Shown: positions 45,022 to 57,512 of the stretch, piece by piece
Position numbering within the stretch: the first letter of the stretch is position 1
How the letters are laid out: each line of letters begins with the position of its first letter
DNA from: Cladocopium goreaui
Taxonomy: Eukaryota > Sar > Dinophyceae > Suessiales > Symbiodiniaceae
Direction: 5' to 3'
Assembly: GCA_947184155.2 (NCBI GenBank)
Contig: CAMXCT020001700.1
Coordinates: forward strand, 1 to 64,000
DNA length: 64,000 bases
Program-made: the position numbers and the translations under genes
The notes under the pieces: generated by a model
What the model was told of the DNA's origin: nothing
The model's database searches: none
Seen by the model: the letters and a program-made list of their open reading frames with translations, nothing else

Positions 45022-47050
45022 CTGCAGGTCAAGCCACGGTCAAGCGATGTCAAGCCCGCGCTTCACTCCACTTTGAGAGCGAAGGACATTAGCTGATGCC
45101 AATGGTTTCGGCTGCACTTATCAAGCGCCCTTGCGTAACCTCAGTGTCCACAGGCACGGGGCAAACTGCAAGGAGTCTCATACGAGTTTGTCTAAAATAT
45201 GGCACGCCAAAATCCAGTGGTTTGTCATCATTTTTCCCATATGGTTATTTGGGCGCATACCGCATTTTCAGACAAAGCCCTTCATAACCTCCAATATATC
45301 AATATATATATATATACCCTCCGGTACTTAGGCACATGGCTGCTATAGCTTAGAAAATCCCACAGCAATTCGATGATTGTCCCAGTGAAACCCTCCATGG
45401 CTAGGTCCAGAATTTCACAGCGATGATGACATTAGGGTCCTCATTCGCGTTCGCTGAGTTCCCAGCTTTTGAACTTCCATTCGTAGTTCGTGCAAATGCG
45501 CCTAAACTACGAATAGAATGACTGGCACTTGACACCCCAGGGCCCCCACCAGAGAACTGTCGCAACTTGCCTCCTGGTGATGATTCTCCTACAAAATCAA
45601 GAAATTTGAAGGCAAAGGAAACAAAGGAAACTCATCCTTTGATCATCTTTGAACATCGAAGATTTTCCACGTTTTTGAACTTGGAAGGAGAACGAAATGA
45701 GCACATAGAAAGAAAATAGCATTCCAAACAGCATGAGATGTGCCTACATTTCCCAACGTTCAAAGTCAACGCCGGATTTCCACGAGTGTGTCTCCTCCTC
45801 TTGATGAAGATGCTCCGCTATATGGCCTGAGCGAGCATCTCAGTGTTTCCCATGTTTTGGGAATGAACGATTCAATCTGAGCGCCCAAACCCCGTGTCAC
45901 TTGGTTGTACGGGCTTATCTCACTATGCTTCATTCACACTATTTTCTCTCTGAAAATCATAGTGATCTAGCGTCGCCTGCAAGCACCATGCTGATCGCCA
46001 GTAAATGGACCTCCAGATGGCAGATGGAAATAAAACCTGGCAAACGAACCCAAATTCCTCTGGATATGATGTATCAGTGAGCGCTGGGCCTTGGGTGTGT
46101 TGATGCTGTGCAAGATCTTGTGCATTCTGCTGCTGGCATGGCTGGCCTTTCCAGTGCGGCGCAGGCGGAAAAATCAGCTGGATGCAGTCAGTGACTGGAG
46201 CAGCGCACCTCCAGCAACCATTCCAACGCATAGCCCAGGAGACCCAAATACCTCACTTCAGCATCCAATTTCCGGGGAAGACGTTTCAAATTCAACTCAT
46301 GACCAAAGTGGAGCTCTTTGAAACTGCTGGGATGGGTAAACTGTTTTCAACTGTGGATTGGTTTGAGGAAACTCTGATTTCTAACCCGGGCTTCTGCGAA
46401 ATATCCACTCAAAACAAGTCAGCGCTCCTTAGGCGAGCAAGGATTTTCACCACCGCCACCCACAATGCTCCCAGACTGGAGGTCTGTGCCTGCACCCAAG
46501 CAGTCAATGTATCACTGGGCACGGGATCACAATTCAATGGATCATGCAGGATACGATGCGTATACACTTCTTTTTGTGGAAATATATCATATTGCGCATA
46601 TAATATACATATACATATACATCTATATATATATATACATACATACATATGTATTCTGTATACTCATATGGAGAAATGGATAGATGGATGGATGGATGGA
46701 TGGATGGATAGATGGATAGATAGATAGATGGATAGATAGGCAGATCGACTGATGGACAGATGAATAGATGAATAGATAGATGGATAGATGGATAGATAGA
46801 TGGATAGATGGATAGATGGATAGATAGATGGATAGATGGATAGACCGATGGATAGATGGATAGATGGATAGCTGCATAGCTGGATAGGTAGGTAGGTAGA
46901 TAGGTAGATAGGATGAGAAGATAGGATGAGAAGAGAAGAGATAAGATCAGATACATCAGGTAAAATCAGACAAAATCAAAAAAGTCAGAGAAGATCAAAT
47001 AAGATCAATAGATCGATTGATTGATACATTGATAGACTGATCATGACTGA
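45022..47050. other. No supported gene; GATG/GATA microsatellite at 46677-47045
   Basis: A block at 46186-46335 on the plus strand (AAHLQQPFQRIAQETQIPHF) lies between an AG and a GTAAAC and is protein-like, but it would be the only plus-strand exon here. From 46677 the DNA is (gatg)n/(gata)n with gaagagata tails. Confidence 0.35.
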
Positions 47051-47456
47051 TCCATGTTGAATCCCATGGTCTTCGGCGTGAGGATTTCACAGCCAGCCTT
47101 GGAAACTGCTTGCCCCGTCATCTCTCAGTGCCGTCCTCCAGCGATCTGTGGGTCTTTTCTGAAGCAAAATGGCTGTCAGGTCATTCAAGCTCCGCACAGC
47201 GCTGGTAAAAAGCGATACTTTCCAGAACAAAACATTCACTCTGCCACTGCTAAAATCATGGTTGATCGTTCTTCCATTGCAAACACCTGCAGACATCAAA
47301 AGGCCACTGTGACACTTGGAATTGCCGCCTTTTTCAATGCACTGTCTGTGATTCCTGCTTGGAAAAATAAGGGACAGCAGCTACTGTCACCAGAATACCC
47401 CGCATGAGCACATGCGGCCAAAATGTAGTTGGAACAAAAAACAAGGCAGCGAGAAC

Positions 47457-49001
47457 TCACTTGTCATCCAATGCGGCCACACCAGGCAGCACCTTGCCTT
47501 CCAAGAGCTCCAGGGAAGCACCTCCACCAGTGCTGCAGTGGGAGACCTTGTCAACGGTCTTGTAGACCTTGCAGGCTGTGGCGGTGTCGCCTCCGCCAAT
47601 CACAGACACTGCTCCCTCCTCAGTGACCTTCACAATGGTCTCCATCATCTGCTTGGTGCCCTTCTCGAAAGAGGCCATCTCGAAGACACCCATTGGGCCG
47701 TTCCACACAATTGTCTTGGCCTTCTTGATGGCCTCGTCGTTCATTGCAATGGACTTGGGACCAATGTCCAAGCCCAAAAAGCCGTCTGGGACACCTGTCT
47801 CCATGTCGCCGTCCTTGATTTCGCCATCCTCTCCAAACTTGGAAGAGCACACAAAGTCCACTGGCAGGATCAACTCAACACCCTTCTCCTCTGCCTTCTT
47901 CTTGATGTCTGGCACCAACTTGGCTCCCTCCTCATCATAGAGGGAGGCGCCAATGTTAACACCAGCCTCCTTGATGAAAGTGAAGGCCATGCCACCACCA
48001 ATGATCATGATGTCCACCTTGTCCAGCAAGTTCATGATCAGCTGAATCTTGTCAGCCACCTTGGCTCCGCCAAGGATGCCGCACACAGGCCTGGTGGGAG
48101 AGTCCACAACCTTGGCAAAGTAGTCAAGCTCCTTGGCAAGGAGGAAACCAGAGCACTTGACTGGGAAGCCTTCTCCGACCATGGAGCTGTGTGCTCGGTG
48201 TGCAGTGCCAAAGGCATCGCTGCAGATGATGTCAGCCAGCTTGGCAAGGGAAGCACGGAACTCCTTCACCTTCTCTGGATCTGCCTTCACCTTGTTACCA
48301 TCAGCATCCTTGCCCTTGCCCTCCTCCTCGACATAGAAGCGAGAGTTCTCCAGGAGGATCACGGTGCCTGGCTCGGGGTCAGCGCATGCTTCCTCAACCT
48401 CGGGGCCAACCACATCATGCATCAGCTTCACTGGCTTGCCCAGCTTCTCCTCAACCACCTTTGCAACTGGCTTCATGGAGAACTTCTCGTTCTTCTGACC
48501 ATCTGGACGGCCGAGGTGAGAGCACAAAACCACAGACTTGGCACCCTTCTCAAGGGCATACTTGATGGTAGGCAGTGCAGCATCAATTCGTGCCGTGTTG
48601 GTGATGATGTTGGGGTCCTTCTTGTCCTGAGGCACGTTGAAATCCACACGGATGAAGATTCGCTGATCCTTCAGATCAATGTCTTCAATGCTCTTCTTGG
48701 CCAAAGCTTTGCAAGCAACCACGTTCTGGGCAGCCTTTGGCTGAACACCCTTGCGGCGAGAGGCTGCTGCTGCTCCTCGGATGGCAGCCACGCTGAGTCC
48801 TCCAACTGCCAAGGCACCGCTCAGGCCCTGCACTGCGGAGGAGCTGCTGGAAGGGGCTGATGAAGAGAGGAATTTCTGGCTTGCAGCAGTTGCCTTGTTC
48901 TCGACTTCAACTAGTCGACTTCCTGGGGCCACAAAGGACAAACCACCCAGGGTGGCTGCTCCCAGCACGGAGCCAACAGCAACCTTCGAGGCGCGTGCCA
49001 T
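47457..49001 (-). CDS. PGK: Phosphoglycerate kinase, plastid-targeted, copy 1
   Basis: 514 aa, intronless. It converts 1,3-bisphosphoglycerate + ADP to 3-phosphoglycerate + ATP and back (EC 2.7.2.3); in the plastid it runs toward bisphosphoglycerate in the Calvin cycle. Residues 1-100 form a leader: hydrophobic 7-26, FVAP at 23-26, Ser/Ala-rich linker, second hydrophobic run about 59-80, then SRRK. FVAP and a second membrane segment are known marks of class I leaders in peridinin dinoflagellates. The core starts near 101: RVDFN (Asp120, Asn122), Arg138, SHLGRP (His162, Arg165), [42 protein letters not shown]. The start is the ATG at 49001; the frame runs seven codons further up to a TAG without another ATG. 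This is the most downstream copy, and its 3' flank is unlike the others. It has Ile-Ile-Cys where copies 4 and 5 have Ile-Tyr-Cys before SDAF. Confidence 0.95.
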   Translation of the reverse strand: MARASKVAVGSVLGAATLGGLSFVAPGSRLVEVENKATAASQKFLSSSAPSSSSSAVQGLSGALAVGGLSVAAIRGAAAASRRKGVQPKAAQNVVACKALAKKSIEDIDLKDQRIFIRVDFNVPQDKKDPNIITNTARIDAALPTIKYALEKGAKSVVLCSHLGRPDGQKNEKFSMKPVAKVVEEKLGKPVKLMHDVVGPEVEEACADPEPGTVILLENSRFYVEEEGKGKDADGNKVKADPEKVKEFRASLAKLADIICSDAFGTAHRAHSSMVGEGFPVKCSGFLLAKELDYFAKVVDSPTRPVCGILGGAKVADKIQLIMNLLDKVDIMIIGGGMAFTFIKEAGVNIGASLYDEEGAKLVPDIKKKAEEKGVELILPVDFVCSSKFGEDGEIKDGDMETGVPDGFLGLDIGPKSIAMNDEAIKKAKTIVWNGPMGVFEMASFEKGTKQMMETIVKVTEEGAVSVIGGGDTATACKVYKTVDKVSHCSTGGGASLELLEGKVLPGVAALDDK

Positions 49002-49477
49002 GACTTCGGGACAGCAGTTCAACTACAGCACGGTTCTCGCAAAAATGCTGCGGGACAAGTGCACCAAATGCTGATATTGATGCTGCGTTCACCTAGTGTT
49101 TCTCATGCCAACCACACCTCTCAATATTGATTCCATCCCCTGCATCTTGGAAAAATGACAAAGTTGCTTTTGCACATGTATCTTCCTGATCAAAATATCC
49201 CAGACATGTGTAGTATATTATTGTATCTCCAGCGTGTGTGTGCAATTGTGTGTGGGTGTGTGTGTGTGTACGTTTCTGTCAAAATCAAGGCACATCCAGA
49301 AACATGTGCTGTCTCTCGCACATTCAATGCTTTTTCTGCAAATGCTGTATGGGAAAAATTGATTGTGGCAAGAGTCATTCAAGAAAATACCGCATGAATG
49401 CTAGGCCAGTTGCCAATGTATTCAACGCGATCAAGAAACTGAACACTGTAACATTCTAGTCAATCTATCTACTTCCC
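49002..49477. repeat. PGK array spacer 1
   Basis: 476 bp between copies 1 and 2, nearly identical to 51022-51501 and 53047-53528. It holds the 5' flank of copy 1 (CAG acceptor-like site 48 nt before the ATG), a (GT)n tract at about 49237-49270 and the 3' flank of copy 2. No conserved TATA box is evident. Confidence 0.85.
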
Positions 49478-51021
49478 TCACTTGTCATCCAATGCGGCCA
49501 CACCAGGCAGCACCTTGCCTTCCAAGAGCTCCAGGGAAGCACCTCCACCAGTGCTGCAGTGGGAGACCTTGTCAACGGTCTTGTAGACCTTGCAGGCTGT
49601 GGCGGTGTCGCCTCCGCCAATCACAGACACTGCTCCCTCCTCAGTGACCTTCACAATGGTCTCCATCATCTGCTTGGTGCCCTTCTCGAAAGAGGCCATC
49701 TCGAAGACACCCATTGGGCCGTTCCACACAATTGTCTTGGCCTTCTTGATGGCCTCGTCGTTCATTGCAATGGACTTGGGACCAATGTCCAAGCCCAAAA
49801 AGCCGTCTGGGACACCTGTCTCCATGTCGCCGTCCTTGATTTCGCCATCCTCTCCAAACTTGGAAGAGCACACAAAGTCCACTGGCAGGATCAACTCAAC
49901 ACCCTTCTCCTCTGCCTTCTTCTTGATGTCTGGCACCAACTTGGCTCCCTCCTCATCATAGAGGGAGGCGCCAATGTTAACACCAGCCTCCTTGATGAAA
50001 GTGAAGGCCATGCCACCACCAATGATCATAATGTCCACCTTGTCCAGCAAGTTCATGATCAGCTGAATCTTGTCAGCTACCTTGGCTCCGCCAAGGATGC
50101 CGCACACAGGCCTGGTGGGAGAGTCCACAACCTTGGCAAAGTAGTCAAGCTCCTTGGCAAGGAGGAAACCAGAGCACTTGACTGGGAAGCCTTCTCCGAC
50201 CATGGAGCTGTGTGCTCGGTGTGCAGTGCCAAAGGCATCGCTGCAGTAGATGTCAGCCGCTTGGCAAGGGAAGCACGGAACTCCTTCACCTTCTCTGGAT
50301 CTGCCTTCACCTTGTTACCATCAGCATCCTTGCCCTTGCCCTCCTCCTCGACATAGAAGCGAGAGTTCTCCAGGAGGATCACGGTGCCTGGCTCGGGGTC
50401 AGCGCATGCTTCCTCAACCTCGGGGCCAACCACATCATGCATCAGCTTCACTGGCTTGCCCAGCTTCTCCTCAACCACCTTTGCAACTGGCTTCATGGAG
50501 AACTTCTCGTTCTTCTGACCATCTGGACGGCCGAGGTGAGAGCACAAAACCACAGACTTGGCACCCTTCTCAAGGGCATACTTGATGGTAGGCAGTGAAG
50601 CATCAATTCGTGCCGTGTTGGTGATGATGTTGGGGTCCTTCTTGTCCTGAGGCACGTTGAAATCCACACGGATGAAGATTCGCTGATCCTTCAGATCAAT
50701 GTCTTCAATGCTCTTCTTGGCCAAAGCTTTGCAAGCAACCACGTTCTGGGCAGCCTTTGGCTGAACACCCTTGCGGCGAGAGGCTGCTGCTGCTCCTCGG
50801 ATGGCAGCCACGCTGAGTCCTCCAACTGCCAAGGCACCGCTCAGGCCCTGCACTGCGGAGGAGCTGCTGGAAGGGGCTGATGAAGAGAGGAATTTCTGGC
50901 TTGCAGCAGTTGCCTTGTTCTCGACTTCAACTAGTCGACTTCCTGGGGCCACAAAGGACAAACCACCCAGGGTGGCTGCTCCCAGCACGGAGCCAACAGC
51001 AACCTTCGAGGCGCGTGCCAT
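49478..51021 (-). pseudogene. PGK: Phosphoglycerate kinase, copy 2, one-base frameshift
   Basis: Same gene as copy 1 but one base shorter: the other copies read gccagcttgg where this one reads gccgcttgg at about 50258-50259. Translation goes out of frame after EFRASLAK (about residue 270), losing the nucleotide-binding domain. Downstream the original frame is intact to the stop, with almost no other substitutions, so the lesion is very young or an assembly/read error. It also carries Ser for Ala in the IDAALPT block (about residue 141) and a Tyr codon at the Ile/Tyr site. Confidence 0.85.
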
Positions 51022-51501
51022 GACTTCGGGACAGCAGTTCAACTACAGCACGGTTCTCGCAAAAATGCTGCGGGACAAGTGCACCAAATGCTGATGTTGA
51101 TGCTGCGTGCACCTAGTGTTTCTCATGCCAACCACACCTCTCAATATTGATTCCATCCCCTGCATCTTGGAAAAATGACAAAGTTGCTTTTGCACATGTA
51201 TCTTGCTGATCAAAATATCCCAGACATGTGTAGTATATTATTGTATCTCCAGCGTGTGTGCGCAATTGTGTCTGGGTGTGGGTGTGTGTGTGTGCGTTTC
51301 TGTCAAAATCAAGGCACATCCAGAAACATGTGCTGTCTCTCGCACATTCAATGCTTTTTCTGCAAATGCTGTATGGGAAAAATTGATTGTGGCAAGAGTC
51401 ATTCAAGAAAATACCGCATGAATGCTAGGCCAGTTGCCAATGTATTCAACGCGATCAAGAAACTGAACACTGTAACATTCTAGTCAATCTATCTACTTCC
51501 C
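51022..51501. repeat. PGK array spacer 2
   Basis: 480 bp, near-identical to spacer 1 apart from GT-tract changes (about 51256-51297) and a handful of substitutions. Confidence 0.85.
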
Positions 51502-53046
51502 TCACTTGTCATCCAATGCGGCCACACCAGGCAGCACCTTGCCTTCCAAGAGCTCCAGGGAAGCACCTCCACCAGTGCTGCAGTGGGAGACCTTGTCAAC
51601 GGTCTTGTAGACCTTGCAGGCTGTGGCGGTGTCGCCTCCGCCAATCACAGACACTGCTCCCTCCTCAGTGACCTTCACAATGGTCTCCATCATCTGCTTG
51701 GTGCCCTTCTCGAAAGAGGCCATCTCGAAGACACCCATTGGGCCGTTCCACACAATTGTCTTGGCCTTCTTGATGGCCTCGTCGTTCATTGCAATGGACT
51801 TGGGACCAATGTCCAAGCCCAAAAAGCCGTCTGGGACACCTGTCTCCATGTCGCCGTCCTTGATTTCGCCATCCTCTCCAAACTTGGAAGAGCACACAAA
51901 GTCCACTGGCAGGATCAACTCAACACCCTTCTCCTCTGCCTTCTTCTTGATGTCTGGCACCAACTTGGCTCCCTCCTCATCATAGAGGGAGGCGCCAATG
52001 TTAACACCAGCCTCCTTGATGAAAGTGAAGGCCATGCCACCACCAATGATCATGATGTCCACCTTGTCCAGCAAGTTCATGATCAGCTGAATCTTGTCAG
52101 CCACCTTGGCTCCGCCAAGGATGCCGCACACAGGCCTGGTGGGAGAGTCCACAACCTTGGCAAAGTAGTCAAGCTCCTTGGCAAGGAGGAAACCAGAGCA
52201 CTTGACTGGGAAGCCTTCTCCGACCATGGAGCTGTGTGCTCGGTGTGCAGTGCCAAAGGCATCGCTGCAGATGATGTCAGCCAGCTTGGCAAGGGAAGCA
52301 CGGAACTCCTTCACCTTCTCTGGATCTGCCTTCACCTTGTTACCATCAGCATCCTTGCCCTTGCCCTCCTCCTCGACATAGAAGCGAGAGTTCTCCAGGA
52401 GGATCACGGTGCCTGGCTCGGGGTCAGCGCATGCTTCCTCAACCTCGGGGCCAACCACATCATGCATCAGCTTCACTGGCTTGCCCAGCTTCTCCTCAAC
52501 CACCTTTGCAACTGGCTTCATGGAGAACTTCTCGTTCTTCTGACCATCTGGACGGCCGAGGTGAGAGCACAAAACCACAGACTTGGCACCCTTCTCAAGG
52601 GCATACTTGATGGTAGGCAGTGCAGCATCAATTCGTGCCGTGTTGGTGATGATGTTGGGGTCCTTCTTGTCCTGAGGCACGTTGAAATCCACACGGATGA
52701 AGATTCGCTGATCCTTCAGATCAATGTCTTCAATGCTCTTCTTGGCCAAAGCTTTGCAAGCAACCACGTTCTGGGCAGCCTTTGGCTGAACACCCTTGCG
52801 GCGAGAGGCTGCTGCTGCTCCTCGGATGGCAGCCACGCTGAGTCCTCCAACTGCCAAGGCACCGCTCAGGCCCTGCACTGCGGAGGAGCTGCTGGAAGGG
52901 GCTGATGAAGAGAGGAATTTCTGGCTTGCAGCAGTTGCCTTGTTCTCGACTTCAACTAGTCGACTTCCTGGGGCCACAAAGGACAAACCACCCAGGGTGG
53001 CTGCTCCCAGCACGGAGCCAACAGCAACCTTCGAGGCGCGTGCCAT
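51502..53046 (-). CDS. PGK: Phosphoglycerate kinase, plastid-targeted, copy 3
   Basis: 514 aa and intact; protein identical to copy 1 as far as I can read, including the Ile-Ile-Cys variant. ATG at 53046-53044. Same class I plastid leader and same 48-nt 5' flank. Copies 1 and 3 being alike while copy 2 between them differs at the Ile/Tyr site suggests exchange between units rather than simple stepwise duplication. Confidence 0.95.
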   Translation of the reverse strand: MARASKVAVGSVLGAATLGGLSFVAPGSRLVEVENKATAASQKFLSSSAPSSSSSAVQGLSGALAVGGLSVAAIRGAAAASRRKGVQPKAAQNVVACKALAKKSIEDIDLKDQRIFIRVDFNVPQDKKDPNIITNTARIDAALPTIKYALEKGAKSVVLCSHLGRPDGQKNEKFSMKPVAKVVEEKLGKPVKLMHDVVGPEVEEACADPEPGTVILLENSRFYVEEEGKGKDADGNKVKADPEKVKEFRASLAKLADIICSDAFGTAHRAHSSMVGEGFPVKCSGFLLAKELDYFAKVVDSPTRPVCGILGGAKVADKIQLIMNLLDKVDIMIIGGGMAFTFIKEAGVNIGASLYDEEGAKLVPDIKKKAEEKGVELILPVDFVCSSKFGEDGEIKDGDMETGVPDGFLGLDIGPKSIAMNDEAIKKAKTIVWNGPMGVFEMASFEKGTKQMMETIVKVTEEGAVSVIGGGDTATACKVYKTVDKVSHCSTGGGASLELLEGKVLPGVAALDDK

Positions 53047-53528
53047 GACTTCGGGACAGCAGTTCAACTACAGCACGGTTCTCGCAAAAATGCTGCGGGA
53101 CAAGTGCACCAAATGCTGATATTGATGCTCCGTTCACCTAGTGTTTCTCATGCCAACCACACCTCTCAATATTGATTCCATCCCCTGCATCTTGGAAAAA
53201 TGACAAAGTTGCTTTTGCACATGTATCTTCCTGATCAAAATATCCCAGACATGTGTAGTATATTATTGTATCTCCAGCGTGTGTGTGCAATTGTGTGTGG
53301 GTGTGTGTGTGTGTGTGTGTGCGTTTCTGTCAAAATCAAGGCACATCCAGAAACATGTGCTGTCTCTCGCACATTCAATGCTTTTTCTGCAAGTGCTGTA
53401 TGGGAAAAATTGATTGTGGCAAGAGTCATTCAAGAAAATACCGCATGAATGCTAGGCCAGTTGCCAATGTATTCAACGCGATCAAGAAACTGAACACTGT
53501 AACATTCTAGTCAATCTATCTACTTCCC
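53047..53528. repeat. PGK array spacer 3
   Basis: 482 bp; homologous to spacers 1 and 2, with the longest GT tract (about 53278-53322). Confidence 0.85.
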
Positions 53529-55073
53529 TCACTTGTCATCCAATGCGGCCACACCAGGCAGCACCTTGCCTTCCAAGAGCTCCAGGGAAGCACCTCCACC
53601 AGTGCTGCAGTGAGAGACCTTGTCAACGGTCTTGTAGACCTTGCAGGCTGTGGCGGTGTCGCCTCCGCCAATCACAGACACTGCTCCCTCCTCAGTGACC
53701 TTCACAATGGTCTCCATCATCTGCTTGGTGCCCTTCTCGAAAGAGGCCATCTCGAAGACACCCATTGGGCCGTTCCACACAATTGTCTTGGCCTTCTTGA
53801 TGGCCTCGTCGTTCATTGCAATGGACTTGGGACCAATGTCCAAGCCCAAAAAGCCGTCTGGGACACCTGTCTCCATGTCGCCGTCCTTGATTTCGCCATC
53901 CTCTCCAAACTTGGAAGAGCACACAAAGTCCACTGGCAGGATCAACTCAACACCCTTCTCCTCTGCCTTCTTCTTGATGTCTGGCACCAACTTGGCTCCC
54001 TCCTCATCATAGAGGGAGGCGCCAATGTTAACACCAGCCTCCTTGATGAAAGTGAAGGCCATGCCACCACCAATGATCATGATGTCCACCTTGTCCAGCA
54101 AGTTCATGATCAGCTGAATCTTGTCAGCCACCTTGGCTCCGCCAAGGATGCCGCACACAGGCCTGGTGGGAGAGTCCACAACCTTGGCAAAGTAGTCAAG
54201 CTCCTTGGCAAGGAGGAAACCAGAGCACTTGACTGGGAAGCCTTCTCCGACCATGGAGCTGTGTGCTCGGTGTGCAGTGCCAAAGGCATCGCTGCAGTAG
54301 ATGTCAGCCAGCTTGGCAAGGGAAGCACGGAACTCCTTCACCTTCTCTGGATCTGCCTTCACCTTGTTACCATCAGCATCCTTGCCCTTGCCCTCCTCCT
54401 CGACATAGAAGCGAGAGTTCTCCAGGAGGATCACGGTGCCTGGCTCGGGGTCAGCGCATGCTTCCTCAACCTCGGGGCCAACCACATCATGCATCAGCTT
54501 CACTGGCTTGCCCAGCTTCTCCTCAACCACCTTTGCAACTGGCTTCATGGAGAACTTCTCGTTCTTCTGACCATCTGGACGGCCGAGGTGAGAGCACAAA
54601 ACCACAGACTTGGCACCCTTCTCAAGGGCATACTTGATGGTAGGCAGTGCAGCATCAATTCGTGCCGTGTTGGTGATGATGTTGGGGTCCTTCTTGTCCT
54701 GAGGCACGTTGAAATCCACACGGATGAAGATTCGCTGATCCTTCAGATCAATGTCTTCAATGCTCTTCTTGGCCAAAGCTTTGCAAGCAACCACGTTCTG
54801 GGCAGCCTTTGGCTGAACACCCTTGCGGCGAGAGGCTGCTGCTGCTCCTCGGATGGCAGCCACGCTGAGTCCTCCAACTGCCAAGGCACCGCTCAGGCCC
54901 TGCACTGCGGAGGAGCTGCTGGAAGGGGCTGATGAAGAGAGGAATTTCTGGCTTGCAGCAGTTGCCTTGTTCTCGACTTCAACTAGTCGACTTCCTGGGG
55001 CCACAAAGGACAAACCACCCAGGGTGGCTGCTCCCAGCACGGAGCCAACAGCAACCTTCGAGGCGCGTGCCAT
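53529..55073 (-). CDS. PGK: Phosphoglycerate kinase, plastid-targeted, copy 4
   Basis: 514 aa, intact, with Ile-Tyr-Cys before SDAF (closer to the usual PGK pattern of an aromatic/aliphatic pair before N/S-D-A-F). The upstream TAG present in the other copies is changed to TTG, so the frame stays open 22 codons further, but without an ATG; the start is kept at 55073. Its 5' flank keeps only 73 nt of array homology and then becomes unique. Confidence 0.95.
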   Translation of the reverse strand: MARASKVAVGSVLGAATLGGLSFVAPGSRLVEVENKATAASQKFLSSSAPSSSSSAVQGLSGALAVGGLSVAAIRGAAAASRRKGVQPKAAQNVVACKALAKKSIEDIDLKDQRIFIRVDFNVPQDKKDPNIITNTARIDAALPTIKYALEKGAKSVVLCSHLGRPDGQKNEKFSMKPVAKVVEEKLGKPVKLMHDVVGPEVEEACADPEPGTVILLENSRFYVEEEGKGKDADGNKVKADPEKVKEFRASLAKLADIYCSDAFGTAHRAHSSMVGEGFPVKCSGFLLAKELDYFAKVVDSPTRPVCGILGGAKVADKIQLIMNLLDKVDIMIIGGGMAFTFIKEAGVNIGASLYDEEGAKLVPDIKKKAEEKGVELILPVDFVCSSKFGEDGEIKDGDMETGVPDGFLGLDIGPKSIAMNDEAIKKAKTIVWNGPMGVFEMASFEKGTKQMMETIVKVTEEGAVSVIGGGDTATACKVYKTVDKVSHCSTGGGASLELLEGKVLPGVAALDDK

Positions 55074-55462
55074 GACTTCGGGACAGCAGTTCAACAACAG
55101 CACGGTTCTCGCAAAAATGCTGCGGGACAAGTGCACCAAATGCTGTCAGAGACCCTGAATCAATACTGGTATGTTTTGCAAGCACTGCCTTTCTCATTGT
55201 TGTGGGATCTCTATTTTTCTCATTTCTGTTGGTTTCATTGAGGGCCTGCATTGTATATGTCTACTAGCACAAGCACCCTTTCTTTCAAATAAAGGCTGCT
55301 CCTGGCATTTTTTTTTCTTTGTTCGGCTTAGGAATCTCGGAAAAATTCATGGTGGAGACTTTGCCAAGAAATACATGGCATGATTGCTAGGAATTGCTCT
55401 AAAGAAACTGCAAATGTATATACAATGATACAAAAATTCTAAAGTCAATCTATCTACTTCCC
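55074..55462. other. Divergent spacer between PGK copies 4 and 5
   Basis: 389 bp. Only the first 73 bases (5' flank of copy 4) and about the last 22 bases (tcaatctatctacttccc) match the other spacers; the middle is unrelated, lacks the GT tract and has an 8-T run at 55310. Confidence 0.8.
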
Positions 55463-57007
55463 TCACTTGTCATCCAATGCGGCCACACCAGGCAGCACCT
55501 TGCCTTCCAAGAGCTCCAGGGAAGCACCTCCACCAGTGCTGCAGTGAGAGACCTTGTCAACGGTCTTGTAGACCTTGCAGGCTGTGGCGGTGTCGCCTCC
55601 GCCAATCACAGACACTGCTCCCTCCTCAGTGACCTTCACAATGGTCTCCATCATCTGCTTGGTGCCCTTCTCGAAAGAGGCCATCTCGAAGACACCCATT
55701 GGGCCGTTCCACACAATTGTCTTGGCCTTCTTGATGGCCTCGTCGTTCATTGCAATGGACTTGGGACCAATGTCCAAGCCCAAAAAGCCGTCTGGGACAC
55801 CTGTCTCCATGTCGCCGTCCTTGATTTCGCCATCCTCTCCAAACTTGGAAGAGCACACAAAGTCCACTGGCAGGATCAACTCAACACCCTTCTCCTCTGC
55901 CTTCTTCTTGATGTCTGGCACCAACTTGGCTCCCTCCTCATCATAGAGGGAGGCGCCAATGTTGACACCAGCCTCCTTGATGAAAGTGAAGGCCATGCCA
56001 CCACCAATGATCATAATGTCCACCTTGTCCAGCAAGTTCATGATCAGCTGAATCTTGTCAGCCACCTTGGCTCCGCCAAGGATGCCGCACACAGGCCTGG
56101 TGGGAGAGTCCACAACCTTGGCAAAGTAGTCAAGCTCCTTGGCAAGGAGGAAACCAGAGCACTTGACTGGGAAGCCTTCTCCGACCATGGAGCTGTGTGC
56201 TCGGTGTGCAGTGCCAAAGGCATCGCTGCAGTAGATGTCAGCCAGCTTGGCAAGGGAAGCACGGAACTCCTTCACCTTCTCTGGATCTGCCTTCACCTTG
56301 TTACCATCAGCATCCTTGCCCTTGCCCTCCTCCTCGACATAGAAGCGAGAGTTCTCCAGGAGGATCACGGTGCCTGGCTCGGGGTCAGCGCATGCTTCCT
56401 CAACCTCGGGGCCAACCACATCATGCATCAGCTTCACTGGCTTGCCCAGCTTCTCCTCAACCACCTTTGCAACTGGCTTCATGGAGAACTTCTCGTTCTT
56501 CTGACCATCTGGACGGCCGAGGTGAGAGCACAAAACCACAGACTTGGCACCCTTCTCAAGGGCATACTTGATGGTAGGCAGTGCAGCATCAATTCGTGCC
56601 GTGTTGGTGATGATGTTGGGGTCCTTCTTGTCCTGAGGCACGTTGAAATCCACACGGATGAAGATTCGCTGATCCTTCAGATCAATGTCTTCAATGCTCT
56701 TCTTGGCCAAAGCTTTGCAAGCAACCACGTTCTGGGCAGCCTTTGGCTGAACACCCTTGCGGCGAGAGGCTGCTGCTGCTCCTCGGATGGCAGCCACGCT
56801 GAGTCCTCCAACTGCCAAGGCACCGCTCAGGCCCTGCACTGCGGAGGAGCTGCTGGAAGGGGCTGATGAAGAGAGGAATTTCTGGCTTGCAGCAGTTGCC
56901 TTGTTCTCGACTTCAACTAGTCGACTTCCTGGGGCCACAAAGGACAAACCACCCAGGGTGGCTGCTCCCAGCACGGAGCCAACAGCAACCTTCGAGGCGC
57001 GTGCCAT
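55463..57007 (-). CDS. PGK: Phosphoglycerate kinase, plastid-targeted, copy 5
   Basis: 514 aa, intact, Ile-Tyr-Cys variant, most upstream unit of the array. One synonymous change (gttgac for gttaac, at about 55962) and one shared with copy 2 (cataatg near 56013) mark it. Array homology upstream of the ATG ends after 51 bases, exactly at a CAG. Confidence 0.95.
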   Translation of the reverse strand: MARASKVAVGSVLGAATLGGLSFVAPGSRLVEVENKATAASQKFLSSSAPSSSSSAVQGLSGALAVGGLSVAAIRGAAAASRRKGVQPKAAQNVVACKALAKKSIEDIDLKDQRIFIRVDFNVPQDKKDPNIITNTARIDAALPTIKYALEKGAKSVVLCSHLGRPDGQKNEKFSMKPVAKVVEEKLGKPVKLMHDVVGPEVEEACADPEPGTVILLENSRFYVEEEGKGKDADGNKVKADPEKVKEFRASLAKLADIYCSDAFGTAHRAHSSMVGEGFPVKCSGFLLAKELDYFAKVVDSPTRPVCGILGGAKVADKIQLIMNLLDKVDIMIIGGGMAFTFIKEAGVNIGASLYDEEGAKLVPDIKKKAEEKGVELILPVDFVCSSKFGEDGEIKDGDMETGVPDGFLGLDIGPKSIAMNDEAIKKAKTIVWNGPMGVFEMASFEKGTKQMMETIVKVTEEGAVSVIGGGDTATACKVYKTVDKVSHCSTGGGASLELLEGKVLPGVAALDDK

Positions 57008-57512
57008 GACTTCGGGACAGCAGTTCAACTACAGCACGGTTCTCGCAAAAATGCTGGCAGAAAACATCAAGCACCATCTAGCCATGAAGGCTCTGATATT
57101 TTCACGGGTCATGACTGCACATGATTCAAGCCTCCATCCAAAACAGTGCCATTGGTGCGTATTGTCTTCACCAATATTCAATATTGACAAGGAAACTTAC
57201 TCTAAGCTTGCACCATGCTCCGAATCTTTGCCGTATGCAGCCTGTACGAAGTTTTTGATGCTAGCAACAAAATGCTCGCAAGGCAGGGTCTAACCAGCGG
57301 TTTCTTGAGCAAGCTGTTGGCTCAACACTGGTTGCAGAGTGCTAAAGTCATCATTAATCTATTCCTAGGGTCAAAAATTTCAGGAAATCGTGCCATCAAA
57401 TCAAACCTTTTAATGGCGTTTGTGACAAGGCTACTACAGTTTTCTTAGTGCTTCAAATGGCATTTCCACTTCCAGTTGTCCAGCTCAGGGTCAGCCAGCT
57501 GCACCATCTTCG
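57008..57512. other. 5' flank of PGK array / 3' flank of Dus3-like gene
   Basis: About 0.5 kb separates the first PGK unit from the stop of the upstream gene on the same strand. Apart from the 51-nt shared flank, nothing recognisable; ttttctgccag at about 57068-57058 is the candidate trans-splice acceptor of copy 5. Confidence 0.5.

Noticed and set aside
47412-56866. Plus-strand frames of about 440 aa opposite each PGK copy
   Set aside because: They are antisense shadows: the PGK codon bias (few codons giving antisense stops) keeps the opposite strand open, and the peptides have no family resemblance.
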